NCBI GenBank assembly: GCA_964019425.1 | Contig: OZ025791.1 | Coordinates: 1-64,000, forward strand | Origin: Flectonema sp. DT1601 | Lineage: Eukaryota; Euglenozoa; Diplonemea; Diplonemida; Diplonemidae | Direction: 5' to 3' | Length of the DNA stretch: 64,000 nt | Shown here: positions 41,401 through 54,559 of the stretch, one piece after another | How the letters are laid out: each line of letters starts with the position of its first letter | Numbering within the stretch: position 1 is the stretch's first letter | Made by a program: the position numbers and the translations under genes | Notes under the pieces: generated by a model | Seen by the model: the letters and a program-made list of their open reading frames with translations, nothing else | Database searches by the model: none | What the model was told of the DNA's origin: nothing

Positions 41401-43799
41401 GATAGAAGGAAAGGAAGTAACATCATGCCAATCCAGCAATAAAATATCAAGAGATCTGAACTTTGCTTTTACCACCAAAAGAGAGTACATTTCCAACTGA
41501 GAATCCTGAGGAATAATGAGGGCCCATTTGGGGATCATGGAGAAGGCACACCGCGGTATATTATAAGAAGCTCACAAAAGAAGGTAACCTATCAGAATTG
41601 GTAGCCACAAATCAATAAGAACCATAAAACATATCAAATAAATCATTCCATTCCCACGTCACTTATCGACTTGTGCGCGGCTGAAGGCGGGAAATATTGA
41701 TATAACAAAACATACCACATAAAGCATTCCACTCCCACGTCACTTATCGAACTTCACCACAAATCACAACACGAAGCAAGTTCAGTTCAATCAAGGAAAG
41801 GTGTAAAATCTTAAAAAGCAGATTTATGGTTAACAATCAATAAGAAATAGTTCCACACAGATCAAACATGCCCACCCCCCCGGGACACGCGACACACACA
41901 AACCAATGGGCACTCAAAAACGAAACACGTGCAAAAATCACCAGCACTCAAACCACAATAAGAACTCATCAGAGTTAAACAACACGACACTTAATTCCAA
42001 CACAAACACAACACAACTTCACCACAAATCACAACACGAAGAACAAGTTCAGTAAATTCAAGGAAGGCAAAAGAAATAGTTTCACAGAAACATCTGACAC
42101 AGACACACGAGCACTCAAACTACACATATGAACACACAACACACACACACAAAGAGTAATGAGAACTCGTCAGAGTTTCAACAAACAATACACAACACAT
42201 ACATGCATACACACACACCGAGAGGAGGTTCAGTGAAGCTTCTGCTCACCTCATCATAAGTTCAGCTCCTGTTAAAAAAAAATGAAAATATATACAAAAG
42301 TTACAAAATTGCAAACACCCTCTCATGTCACCATCACCGCAAAGCCCTCTCAACGATCCCTCCTTCCATCACACGGCAAGTGGTACCATTTTCCACTTAA
42401 CTTACTCTCCCCTCTCCACCACATCACTTGTGACATGTCCTTTCTGATAATAAAAAGAAGAAAGAATGATTGCAAACAAACGAACAGAACAAACAACAAA
42501 TTAATAGCCAAAAGTCAGCGGCAAAACCTTTCCCCCCCGACCCCGACACGCAAGGCGTATTTGTTTGTGCGTTCAGGGGAATCACCACACGGAAGGAATG
42601 CCATTCGCTAGACTTTAAAAGAAAGGTACGAAATCAACGAAAAGAAAGTGTTTATAAAAATTATTTAAAAAAAAGAAAATAAAGAAATGTTGCGCCGGGA
42701 AGGTCATTTGGGGAATTCAATTGAAATGTGAAAGTGAACTGATTACATTGCAAAACAATCGCGCGTTATTACAATACAGTACCTATACAAAAGTACAATA
42801 TTATCATTATCATTGTTAGTTTTATTATTATTATTTCTCACCAGGGGGGCGTGACTCCTGCGTGAAGAAGGAAACACACAACCCCCCACTCCTGAAGACT
42901 TGTAACTGCCGTGAGGCCGTCATCACAACGACAACGACAACCACAACGACAACGACGGCAGGCACGAAAAAAAAGAAGAAAAATGACAAGACAACAACAA
43001 CAACCCACATGGGTGACGAATGAAAGCAGTACTGATCACAGGATTTTACTTTTTCTAAATCGAAAATGTCAGAGAGAGAGAGACGATAAGTATATTGCTG
43101 CAAAAGATTGAATTTCATTTACCAAAATTAGAGATTTAACCGCACACCACCACCACTACTATCATCATCATCATGATCATGATCTCAGATGGTGGCTCCT
43201 TCCTCAGTAATATGAACACGTCCTGAACATCAAAAACAGTTCACAGAGCAAGAAAACACTGCTTAGCAAAAATACCAATCAAATCACAGCAGCAGCAGCT
43301 GGCTCACTCGCATACATATTGCCATTCTCTCTCGTGCGTCTCCTCCTCTCTTCATTCACTTCCCCCATTTACCTGCCAACCTCCAATCCCGAGTAGCCTC
43401 CCACGACAAGTTTTGCCACGAGCGTTGCTATGTTGGGAAACCTAGCTCTCTGTGCGAGAAACCAGGAAATCCGCTGATAACTACACTCCGATGACCAACT
43501 GAGTGGGCGCTCAACTCGGATCATCTGAGGCTGGTTCCGTCTCGGCGAGGAACTGCAGCTGCTGCGTGAGTCGAGTTGGTCAGCTTTTGCTAAAACTCAC
43601 CAAGGAACAGGAAGTGAGAATCGAGTTGGTAAATGTTGTTGTTGTTTTTGTTGTGGTAGTTTTTACGGGATACTCGGCAACTGCCGCAAGAGTATCCCTA
43701 TGATCGAGGAGCAGCACAAACAAAACCAGGGTGAAATTGTTTTTCTTTTTTTCCTCTCTCTCTCTCTCAATACGTAAAAGGTCAGTTTTGTTTTCTTTG
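38428..43799 (-). repeat. Tandem unit 4
   Basis: 5.372 kb. By eye it differs from unit 3 only in run lengths and in the coding dipeptide repeat. Minisatellite about 38693-38972; hairpin at 43667-43698. Confidence 0.93.
40196..41371 (-). CDS. Predicted secreted/membrane protein, unit 4 copy (391 aa)
   Basis: Same protein as the unit 3 copy outside the dipeptide stalk. The stalk here has a single Lys (mostly Asn-Ala) and is two dipeptides shorter. Start at 41371 with the same A-rich leader and acceptor-like tract upstream. Confidence 0.75.
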   Translation of the reverse strand: MFAIIGFVGVFWWTVFCFGCGLPDLPPVGLMLGMFEEPAEVVATTTTTTNTTTTTTIIDKWCCIIDNNTSTDANSSSSDNANANANANANAKANANVNGNTNVNESACHADVPHSVGKSIPHRVGDTMRRAFGSASRVAVEELMRSSQCSDHSATDRLVKCFGIRFAITRVKLLDVVRTCEAELSDITHGVWGALELECVRFADLVMAWVNEAASSAADFMFSVLSLFDRFLLFSRSVRSELEACFLSFFAGPIGAYRSVEADLKSASEVIRGGFGKVVACTEIADQSVKLFCINHRIDQSKKHLERIFRGWKVEAAAVVNKVDIKYLFEAVAALSDACSFLLWIVLLLVLLSFEIVNFLGLFAGMSSGEKRKFRLAQQLFAACVFHVCCR

Positions 43800-46700
43800 C
43801 ATTGTCTCTCTCTCTCTCTCTCTGTATCTCTCGTTCCGTCTCTCTCGCAGTAAAAACAAAAAAAAGGGTGAAAATCAGCAAAACTGGTTTTCCTTTTTCC
43901 CAGCCTCTCAAAAGACCAGAGCACTTGCCACCGCGAGAGAGTGAGAGAAAAGAGAAGGGGAAAAAAAAAAAGGAAGACAGCAGACTGGACCATCACATCC
44001 ACAACATCAACGAGAACAACATTGGAGCGGGGGGATCGGCAGCGTGTGCCTTCCCTCCCGCGGAAACAAATAAAGAAAGGTATCCAAAACAAAGTAAAGA
44101 ATGGTACACAAAACAAATAAAGAAAGGTATATAAAACAAAGTTAAGAAAGGTATACAAAACAAATAAAGAAAGGTATATAAAACAAATAAAGAAAGGTAT
44201 ACAAAACAAATAAAGAATGGTATACAAAACAAATAAAGAAAGGTATACAAAACAAATAAAGAATGGTATACAAAACAAATAAAGAAAGGTATATAAAGCA
44301 AAGTTAAGAAAGGTATACAAAACAAAGTAAAGAAAGGTATACAATCTCCTCATGGGTGAATGCCAGAGAGAGAGAGCCTTTGCAGGTCGTCTCTCCAGAC
44401 TTGCACTGCCAAGAGAAAATAAACGTTTTTTCCGCGACTGGTACCGAGGGATGGGATCTTTTTTGTTTTTTAAATTTTTTAAGGTTTTTTTATTTTTATT
44501 TTTTGTTAAATTGAAAAGAAGAAATGAAAAATTGGACACAAAAACTCCACAATCTCAAAGCAAATCAAGAAAATAATAATATTCTCTCTTTTCAGCCTTT
44601 TGTTGTTCGTCGAAGTGAAGAGCCAGAGCATCGGAGTTGCAACTTCCGGGTTCCGGTTTTCCTTCTTTCAGTGCGTTTATTAGTTTTCGTGTGCCAGCAA
44701 AAAAAAAAAAAAATAAAATAAAATAAAATAAAATCCGACACAATTCTCCAAAAGACCATTCACATCTCGCCCCCGTGTTGTTAAAGAAAATTTCTTGTTG
44801 TTGGTTATGAGAAAAATGAAAATGAAAATGTCTATCGGCCGAGAGAGTAGTTGTACTCTCTCGCTCGACGACAAGACAACAACAACAACAACGACAACGA
44901 CAACGACAACAACTTACTAACCCAGATGTGAATGGCCCGTACTTTCTACCACTACTTGTCGGGGGAAAAAAAAAAAGAAAAGAGAAGTTCGTGTAAAGGA
45001 AATCCATCTCACCTACCTTAATTCACAAAAGCAGCAATGCAATTGCAGCTGTCAGAAATGAAGAAGCGGCATCTAAAAACTAGAAAACAACTAAAAAAAA
45101 AAAAGACAGAACCATTTTTCTTTGAACTTCAAACGAAAAAAAAACATGGCTGTCTCTCTCTCTCTCTCTCTCCACTCATGGCAGAGTTAGTTAATTGTCT
45201 TCAAAGTTTAATACGGTATTTTTCTTCATAACAGGAAGGAAAACAAGGAGGAGGATAGATGAAAAAAATGAAAGGAGGAAAAAAAAAAAAAAAAAAAAAG
45301 AAAAGTGTGCGGTACATTCTTTTTGTTTTGAATTTTTTTTTTTTTTTTTTTTTTGTTGGAGTCGATCGTTTTTGTTTCTTTTTTTTTTTTTGAATAATTA
45401 TACGCACATATTAATTGGGTTAAAGGGAAGTTGGTACAAAGGTCGCTTATTATTATTATTTTTTTTTTTTTTTTAGTTTTGGTTTTGGTTTTGGTTTTGC
45501 TTTTGCTTTTGGTTTTGCTTTTTTTTTTGTTGGGCTGCTGTTTTTTTCAAACAACAACAGAATTCATTTAACGACAACAAACATGAAAAACACAAGCCGC
45601 AAACAGCTGCTGCGCAAGCCGAAACTTCCTTTTTTCTCCGCTACTCATGCCGGCAAACAAACCCAAGAAATTGACAATTTCAAAGGAGAGCAATACCAAC
45701 AACAAAACAATCCAAAGAAGAAAAGAACAGGCATCGGAAAGCGCGGCGACAGCTTCAAACAAATACTTAATGTCAACTTTATTGACTACGGCTGCCGCCT
45801 CGACTTTCCATCCCCTGAAGATGCGTTCCAAGTGTTTCTTGCTCTGATCAATCCGGTGATTGATGCAAAACAGCTTAACACTCTGGTCAGCAATCTCCGT
45901 ACATGCAACCACTTTCCCGAACCCCCCGCGAATCACCTCGGACGCAGACTTCAGATCTGCCTCGACCGAGCGATAAGCACCAATGGGTCCAGCAAAAAAA
46001 GAAAGGAAACATGCCTCCAGTTCGGAGCGAACGCTTCTCGAAAACAAGAGAAACCGATCAAACAGAGAAAGTACAGAGAACATGAAGTCAGCCGCTGAAC
46101 TGGCTGCTTCATTCACCCAAGCCATTACGAGGTCAGCAAACCTGACACACTCGAGCTCAAGCGCACCCCAGACACCGTGCGTGATGTCGGAGAGTTCCGC
46201 TTCACAAGTGCGCACCACATCGAGAAGCTTCACCCGGGTTATCGCGAACCGGATCCCGAAGCACTTCACGAGTCTATCGGTGGCACTGTGATCGGAGCAT
46301 TGGCTGCTCCTCATCAGCTCTTCGACGGCCACTCTGCTCGCGGAACCAAACGCCCTCCTCATCGTGTCACCCACACGGTGCGGAATACTTTTACCAACAG
46401 AGTGCGGCACGTCAGCATGACACGCAGACTCGTTGACGTTGGTGTTGCCGTTGACGTTGGCGTTGGCTTTGGCGTTGGCTTTGGCGTTGGCGTTGGCGTT
46501 GGCGTTGTCGCTGGAGCTGGAGTTGGCGTCAGTGGAGGTGTTGTTGTCGATAATACAACACCACTTGTCGATAATAGTGGTGGTGGTGGTGGTGTTCGTC
46601 GTCGTCGTCGTTGTCGCAACAACTTCGGCGGGCTCTTCGAACATTCCCAGCATCAATCCAACTGGAGGCAAGTCAGGCAGACCGCATCCAAAGCAGAACA

Positions 46701-49170
46701 CCGTCCACCAGAATACTCCCACAAATCCGATGATGGCAAACATTTTTTTGTGCTTTGTTTTGTCTTAAGCCTGATAGAAGGAAAGGAAGTAACATCATGC
46801 CAATCCAGCAATAAAATATCAAGAGATCTGAACTTTGCTTTTACCACCAAAAGAGAGTACATTTCCAACTGAGAATCCTGAGGAATAATGAGGGCCCATT
46901 TGGGGATCATGGAGAAGGCACACCGCGGTATATTATAAGAAGCTCACAAAAGAAGGTAACCTATCAGAATTGGTAGCCACAAATCAATAAGAACCATAAA
47001 ACATATCAAATAAATCATTCCATTCCCACGTCACTTATCGACTTGTGCGCGGCTGAAGGCGGGAAATATTGATATAACAAAACATACCACATAAAGCATT
47101 CCACTCCCACGTCACTTATCGAACTTCACCACAAATCACAACACGAAGCAAGTTCAGTTCAATCAAGGAAAGGTGTAAAATCTTAAAAAGCAGATTTATG
47201 GTTAACAATCAATAAGAAATAGTTCCACACAGATCAAACATGCCCACCCCCCCGGGACACGCGACACACACAAACCAATGGGCACTCAAAAACGAAACAC
47301 GTGCAAAAATCACCAGCACTCAAACCACAATAAGAACTCATCAGAGTTAAACAACACGACACTTAATTCCAACACAAACACAACACAACTTCACCACAAA
47401 TCACAACACGAAGAACAAGTTCAGTAAATTCAAGGAAGGCAAAAGAAATAGTTTCACAGAAACATCTGACACAGACACACGAGCACTCAAACTACACATA
47501 TGAACACACAACACACACACACAAAGAGTAATGAGAACTCGTCAGAGTTTCAACAAACAATACACAACACATACATGCATACACACACACCGAGAGGAGG
47601 TTCAGTGAAGCTTCTGCTCACCTCATCATAAGTTCAGCTCCTGTTAAAAAAAAATGAAAATATATACAAAAGTTACAAAATTGCAAACACCCTCTCATGT
47701 CACCATCACCGCAAAGCCCTCTCAACGATCCCTCCTTCCATCACACGGCAAGTGGTACCATTTTCCACTTAACTTACTCTCCCCTCTCCACCACATCACT
47801 TGTGACATGTCCTTTCTGATAATAAAAAGAAGAAAGAATGATTGCAAACAAACGAACAGAACAAACAACAAATTAATAGCCAAAAGTCAGCGGCAAAACC
47901 TTTCCCCCCCGACCCCGACACGCAAGGCGTATTTGTTTGTGCGTTCAGGGGAATCACCACACGGAAGGAATGCCATTCGCTAGACTTTAAAAGAAAGGTA
48001 CGAAATCAACGAAAAGAAAGTGTTTATAAAAATTATTTAAAAAAAAGAAAATAAAGAAATGTTGCGCCGGGAAGGTCATTTGGGGAATTCAATTGAAATG
48101 TGAAAGTGAACTGATTACATTGCAAAACAATCGCGCGTTATTACAATACAGTACCTATACAAAAGTACAATATTATCATTATCATTGTTAGTTTTATTAT
48201 TATTATTTCTCACCAGGGGGGCGTGACTCCTGCGTGAAGAAGGAAACACACAACCCCCCACTCCTGAAGACTTGTAACTGCCGTGAGGCCGTCATCACAA
48301 CGACAACGACAACCACAACGACAACGACGGCAGGCACGAAAAAAAAGAAGAAAAATGACAAGACAACAACAACAACCCACATGGGTGACGAATGAAAGCA
48401 GTACTGATCACAGGATTTTACTTTTTCTAAATCGAAAATGTCAGAGAGAGAGAGACGATAAGTATATTGCTGCAAAAGATTGAATTTCATTTACCAAAAT
48501 TAGAGATTTAACCGCACACCACCACCACTACTATCATCATCATCATGATCATGATCTCAGATGGTGGCTCCTTCCTCAGTAATATGAACACGTCCTGAAC
48601 ATCAAAAACAGTTCACAGAGCAAGAAAACACTGCTTAGCAAAAATACCAATCAAATCACAGCAGCAGCAGCTGGCTCACTCGCATACATATTGCCATTCT
48701 CTCTCGTGCGTCTCCTCCTCTCTTCATTCACTTCCCCCATTTACCTGCCAACCTCCAATCCCGAGTAGCCTCCCACGACAAGTTTTGCCACGAGCGTTGC
48801 TATGTTGGGAAACCTAGCTCTCTGTGCGAGAAACCAGGAAATCCGCTGATAACTACACTCCGATGACCAACTGAGTGGGCGCTCAACTCGGATCATTGAG
48901 GCTGGTTCCGTCTCGGCGAGGAACTGCAGCTGCTGCGTGAGTCGAGTTGGTCAGCTTTTGCTAAAACTCACCAAGGAACAGGAAGTGAGAATCGAGTTGG
49001 TAAATGTTGTTGTTGTTTTTGTTGTGGTAGTTTTTACGGGATACTCGGCAACTGCCGCAAGAGTATCCCTATGATCGAGGAGCAGCACAAACAAAACCAG
49101 GGTGAAATTGTTTTTCTTTTTTTCCTCTCTCTCTCTCTCAATACGTAAAAGGTCAGTTTTGTTTTCTTTG
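43800..49170 (-). repeat. Tandem unit 5
   Basis: 5.371 kb. A one-base insertion (ATCATCTGAGG instead of ATCATTGAGG, near 43524) marks the junction region of units 4 and 5 within the shared flank. Minisatellite about 44064-44345; hairpin at 49038-49069. Confidence 0.93.
45568..46743 (-). CDS. Predicted secreted/membrane protein, unit 5 copy (391 aa)
   Basis: Identical to the other copies except in the stalk, which has two Lys and the same total length as unit 4. Equal length with different composition shows that the repeat changes by internal shuffling as well as by gain and loss. Confidence 0.75.
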   Translation of the reverse strand: MFAIIGFVGVFWWTVFCFGCGLPDLPPVGLMLGMFEEPAEVVATTTTTTNTTTTTTIIDKWCCIIDNNTSTDANSSSSDNANANANAKANAKANANVNGNTNVNESACHADVPHSVGKSIPHRVGDTMRRAFGSASRVAVEELMRSSQCSDHSATDRLVKCFGIRFAITRVKLLDVVRTCEAELSDITHGVWGALELECVRFADLVMAWVNEAASSAADFMFSVLSLFDRFLLFSRSVRSELEACFLSFFAGPIGAYRSVEADLKSASEVIRGGFGKVVACTEIADQSVKLFCINHRIDQSKKHLERIFRGWKVEAAAVVNKVDIKYLFEAVAALSDACSFLLWIVLLLVLLSFEIVNFLGLFAGMSSGEKRKFRLAQQLFAACVFHVCCR

Positions 49171-52100
49171 CATTGTCTCTCTCTCTCTCTCTCTGTATCT
49201 CTCGTTCCGTCTCTCTCGCAGTAAAAACAAAAAAAAGGGTGAAAATCAGCAAAACTGGTTTTCCTTTTTCCCAGCCTCTCAAAAGACCAGAGCACTTGCC
49301 ACCGCGAGAGAGTGAGAGAAAAGAGAAGGGGAAAAAAAAAAAGGAAGACAGCAGACTGGACCATCACATCCACAACATCAACGAGAACAACATTGGAGCG
49401 GGGGGATCGGCAGCGTGTGCCTTCCCTCCCGCGGAAACAAATAAAGAAAGGTATCCAAAACAAAGTAAAGAATGGTACACAAAACAAATAAAGAAAGGTA
49501 TATAAAACAAAGTTAAGAAAGGTATACAAAACAAATAAAGAAAGGTATATAAAACAAATAAAGAAAGGTATACAAAACAAATAAAGAATGGTATACAAAA
49601 CAAATAAAGAAAGGTATACAAAACAAATAAAGAATGGTATACAAAACAAATAAAGAAAGGTATATAAAGCAAAGTTAAGAAAGGTATACAAAACAAAGTA
49701 AAGAAAGGTATACAATCTCCTCATGGGTGAATGCCAGAGAGAGAGAGCCTTTGCAGGTCGTCTCTCCAGACTTGCACTGCCAAGAGAAAATAAACGTTTT
49801 TTCCGCGACTGGTACCGAGGGATGGGATCTTTTTTGTTTTTTAAATTTTTTAAGGTTTTTTTATTTTTATTTTTTGTTAAATTGAAAAGAAGAAATGAAA
49901 AATTGGACACAAAAACTCCACAATCTCAAAGCAAATCAAGAAAATAATAATATTCTCTCTTTTCAGCCTTTTGTTGTTCGTCGAAGTGAAGAGCCAGAGC
50001 ATCGGAGTTGCAACTTCCGGGTTCCGGTTTTCCTTCTTTCAGTGCGTTTATTAGTTTTCGTGTGCCAGCAAAAAAAAAAAAAAATAAAATAAAATAAAAT
50101 AAAATCCGACACAATTCTCCAAAAGACCATTCACATCTCGCCCCCGTGTTGTTAAAGAAAATTTCTTGTTGTTGGTTATGAGAAAAATGAAAATGAAAAT
50201 GTCTATCGGCCGAGAGAGTAGTTGTACTCTCTCGCTCGACGACAAGACAACAACAACAACAACGACAACGACAACGACAACAACTTACTAACCCAGATGT
50301 GAATGGCCCGTACTTTCTACCACTACTTGTCGGGGGAAAAAAAAAAAGAAAAGAGAAGTTCGTGTAAAGGAAATCCATCTCACCTACCTTAATTCACAAA
50401 AGCAGCAATGCAATTGCAGCTGTCAGAAATGAAGAAGCGGCATCTAAAAACTAGAAAACAACTAAAAAAAAAAAAGACAGAACCATTTTTCTTTGAACTT
50501 CAAACGAAAAAAAAACATGGCTGTCTCTCTCTCTCTCTCTCTCCACTCATGGCAGAGTTAGTTAATTGTCTTCAAAGTTTAATACGGTATTTTTCTTCAT
50601 AACAGGAAGGAAAACAAGGAGGAGGATAGATGAAAAAAATGAAAGGAGGAAAAAAAAAAAAAAAAAAAAAGAAAAGTGTGCGGTACATTCTTTTTGTTTT
50701 GAATTTTTTTTTTTTTTTTTTTTTTGTTGGAGTCGATCGTTTTTGTTTCTTTTTTTTTTTTTGAATAATTATACGCACATATTAATTGGGTTAAAGGGAA
50801 GTTGGTACAAAGGTCGCTTATTATTATTATTTTTTTTTTTTTTTTAGTTTTGGTTTTGGTTTTGGTTTTGCTTTTGCTTTTGGTTTTGCTTTTTTTTTTG
50901 TTGGGCTGCTGTTTTTTTCAAACAACAACAGAATTCATTTAACGACAACAAACATGAAAAACACAAGCCGCAAACAGCTGCTGCGCAAGCCGAAACTTCC
51001 TTTTTTCTCCGCTACTCATGCCGGCAAACAAACCCAAGAAATTGACAATTTCAAAGGAGAGCAATACCAACAACAAAACAATCCAAAGAAGAAAAGAACA
51101 GGCATCGGAAAGCGCGGCGACAGCTTCAAACAAATACTTAATGTCAACTTTATTGACTACGGCTGCCGCCTCGACTTTCCATCCCCTGAAGATGCGTTCC
51201 AAGTGTTTCTTGCTCTGATCAATCCGGTGATTGATGCAAAACAGCTTAACACTCTGGTCAGCAATCTCCGTACATGCAACCACTTTCCCGAACCCCCCGC
51301 GAATCACCTCGGACGCAGACTTCAGATCTGCCTCGACCGAGCGATAAGCACCAATGGGTCCAGCAAAAAAAGAAAGGAAACATGCCTCCAGTTCGGAGCG
51401 AACGCTTCTCGAAAACAAGAGAAACCGATCAAACAGAGAAAGTACAGAGAACATGAAGTCAGCCGCTGAACTGGCTGCTTCATTCACCCAAGCCATTACG
51501 AGGTCAGCAAACCTGACACACTCGAGCTCAAGCGCACCCCAGACACCGTGCGTGATGTCGGAGAGTTCCGCTTCACAAGTGCGCACCACATCGAGAAGCT
51601 TCACCCGGGTTATCGCGAACCGGATCCCGAAGCACTTCACGAGTCTATCGGTGGCACTGTGATCGGAGCATTGGCTGCTCCTCATCAGCTCTTCGACGGC
51701 CACTCTGCTCGCGGAACCAAACGCCCTCCTCATCGTGTCACCCACACGGTGCGGAATACTTTTACCAACAGAGTGCGGCACGTCAGCATGACACGCAGAC
51801 TCGTTGACGTTGGTGTTGCCGTTGACGTTGGCGTTGGCTTTGGCGTTGGCTTTGGCGTTGGCGTTGGCGTTGGCGTTGGCGTTGGCGTTGGCGTTGTCGC
51901 TGGAGCTGGAGTTGGCGTCAGTGGAGGTGTTGTTGTCGATAATACAACACCACTTGTCGATAATAGTGGTGGTGGTGGTGGTGTTCGTCGTCGTCGTCGT
52001 TGTCGCAACAACTTCGGCGGGCTCTTCGAACATTCCCAGCATCAATCCAACTGGAGGCAAGTCAGGCAGACCGCATCCAAAGCAGAACACCGTCCACCAG

Positions 52101-54559
52101 AATACTCCCACAAATCCGATGATGGCAAACATTTTTTTGTGCTTTGTTTTGTCTTAAGCCTGATAGAAGGAAAGGAAGTAACATCATGCCAATCCAGCAA
52201 TAAAATATCAAGAGATCTGAACTTTGCTTTTACCACCAAAAGAGAGTACATTTCCAACTGAGAATCCTGAGGAATAATGAGGGCCCATTTGGGGATCATG
52301 GAGAAGGCACACCGCGGTATATTATAAGAAGCTCACAAAAGAAGGTAACCTATCAGAATTGGTAGCCACAAATCAATAAGAACCATAAAACATATCAAAT
52401 AAATCATTCCATTCCCACGTCACTTATCGACTTGTGCGCGGCTGAAGGCGGGAAATATTGATATAACAAAACATACCACATAAAGCATTCCACTCCCACG
52501 TCACTTATCGAACTTCACCACAAATCACAACACGAAGCAAGTTCAGTTCAATCAAGGAAAGGTGTAAAATCTTAAAAAGCAGATTTATGGTTAACAATCA
52601 ATAAGAAATAGTTCCACACAGATCAAACATGCCCACCCCCCCGGGACACGCGACACACACAAACCAATGGGCACTCAAAAACGAAACACGTGCAAAAATC
52701 ACCAGCACTCAAACCACAATAAGAACTCATCAGAGTTAAACAACACGACACTTAATTCCAACACAAACACAACACAACTTCACCACAAATCACAACACGA
52801 AGAACAAGTTCAGTAAATTCAAGGAAGGCAAAAGAAATAGTTTCACAGAAACATCTGACACAGACACACGAGCACTCAAACTACACATATGAACACACAA
52901 CACACACACACAAAGAGTAATGAGAACTCGTCAGAGTTTCAACAAACAATACACAACACATACATGCATACACACACACCGAGAGGAGGTTCAGTGAAGC
53001 TTCTGCTCACCTCATCATAAGTTCAGCTCCTGTTAAAAAAAAATGAAAATATATACAAAAGTTACAAAATTGCAAACACCCTCTCATGTCACCATCACCG
53101 CAAAGCCCTCTCAACGATCCCTCCTTCCATCACACGGCAAGTGGTACCATTTTCCACTTAACTTACTCTCCCCTCTCCACCACATCACTTGTGACATGTC
53201 CTTTCTGATAATAAAAAGAAGAAAGAATGATTGCAAACAAACGAACAGAACAAACAACAAATTAATAGCCAAAAGTCAGCGGCAAAACCTTTCCCCCCCG
53301 ACCCCGACACGCAAGGCGTATTTGTTTGTGCGTTCAGGGGAATCACCACACGGAAGGAATGCCATTCGCTAGACTTTAAAAGAAAGGTACGAAATCAACG
53401 AAAAGAAAGTGTTTATAAAAATTATTTAAAAAAAAGAAAATAAAGAAATGTTGCGCCGGGAAGGTCATTTGGGGAATTCAATTGAAATGTGAAAGTGAAC
53501 TGATTACATTGCAAAACAATCGCGCGTTATTACAATACAGTACCTATACAAAAGTACAATATTATCATTATCATTGTTAGTTTTATTATTATTATTTCTC
53601 ACCAGGGGGGCGTGACTCCTGCGTGAAGAAGGAAACACACAACCCCCCACTCCTGAAGACTTGTAACTGCCGTGAGGCCGTCATCACAACGACAACGACA
53701 ACCACAACGACAACGACGGCAGGCACGAAAAAAAAGAAGAAAAATGACAAGACAACAACAACAACCCACATGGGTGACGAATGAAAGCAGTACTGATCAC
53801 AGGATTTTACTTTTTCTAAATCGAAAATGTCAGAGAGAGAGAGACGATAAGTATATTGCTGCAAAAGATTGAATTTCATTTACCAAAATTAGAGATTTAA
53901 CCGCACACCACCACCACTACTATCATCATCATCATGATCATGATCTCAGATGGTGGCTCCTTCCTCAGTAATATGAACACGTCCTGAACATCAAAAACAG
54001 TTCACAGAGCAAGAAAACACTGCTTAGCAAAAATACCAATCAAATCACAGCAGCAGCAGCTGGCTCACTCGCATACATATTGCCATTCTCTCTCGTGCGT
54101 CTCCTCCTCTCTTCATTCACTTCCCCCATTTACCTGCCAACCTCCAATCCCGAGTAGCCTCCCACGACAAGTTTTGCCACGAGCGTTGCTATGTTGGGAA
54201 ACCTAGCTCTCTGTGCGAGAAACCAGGAAATCCGCTGATAACTACACTCCGATGACCAACTGAGTGGGCGCTCAACTCGGATCATTGAGGCTGGTTCCGT
54301 CTCGGCGAGGAACTGCAGCTGCTGCGTGAGTCGAGTTGGTCAGCTTTTGCTAAAACTCACCAAGGAACAGGAAGTGAGAATCGAGTTGGTAAATGTTGTT
54401 GTTGTTTTTGTTGTGGTAGTTTTTACGGGATACTCGGCAACTGCCGCAAGAGTATCCCTATGATCGAGGAGCAGCACAAACAAAACCAGGGTGAAATTGT
54501 TTTTCTTTTTTTCCTCTCTCTCTCTCTCAATACGTAAAAGGTCAGTTTTGTTTTCTTTG
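49171..54559 (-). repeat. Tandem unit 6
   Basis: 5.389 kb. Near-identical to units 3-5 with a longer coding dipeptide repeat. Minisatellite about 49436-49715; hairpin at 54427-54458. Confidence 0.93.
50939..52132 (-). CDS. Predicted secreted/membrane protein, unit 6 copy (397 aa)
   Basis: Longest allele, with two Lys in the stalk and three dipeptides more than units 4 and 5. The same stalk allele recurs in unit 8. The rest of the protein shows no change. Confidence 0.75.
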   Translation of the reverse strand: MFAIIGFVGVFWWTVFCFGCGLPDLPPVGLMLGMFEEPAEVVATTTTTTNTTTTTTIIDKWCCIIDNNTSTDANSSSSDNANANANANANANAKANAKANANVNGNTNVNESACHADVPHSVGKSIPHRVGDTMRRAFGSASRVAVEELMRSSQCSDHSATDRLVKCFGIRFAITRVKLLDVVRTCEAELSDITHGVWGALELECVRFADLVMAWVNEAASSAADFMFSVLSLFDRFLLFSRSVRSELEACFLSFFAGPIGAYRSVEADLKSASEVIRGGFGKVVACTEIADQSVKLFCINHRIDQSKKHLERIFRGWKVEAAAVVNKVDIKYLFEAVAALSDACSFLLWIVLLLVLLSFEIVNFLGLFAGMSSGEKRKFRLAQQLFAACVFHVCCR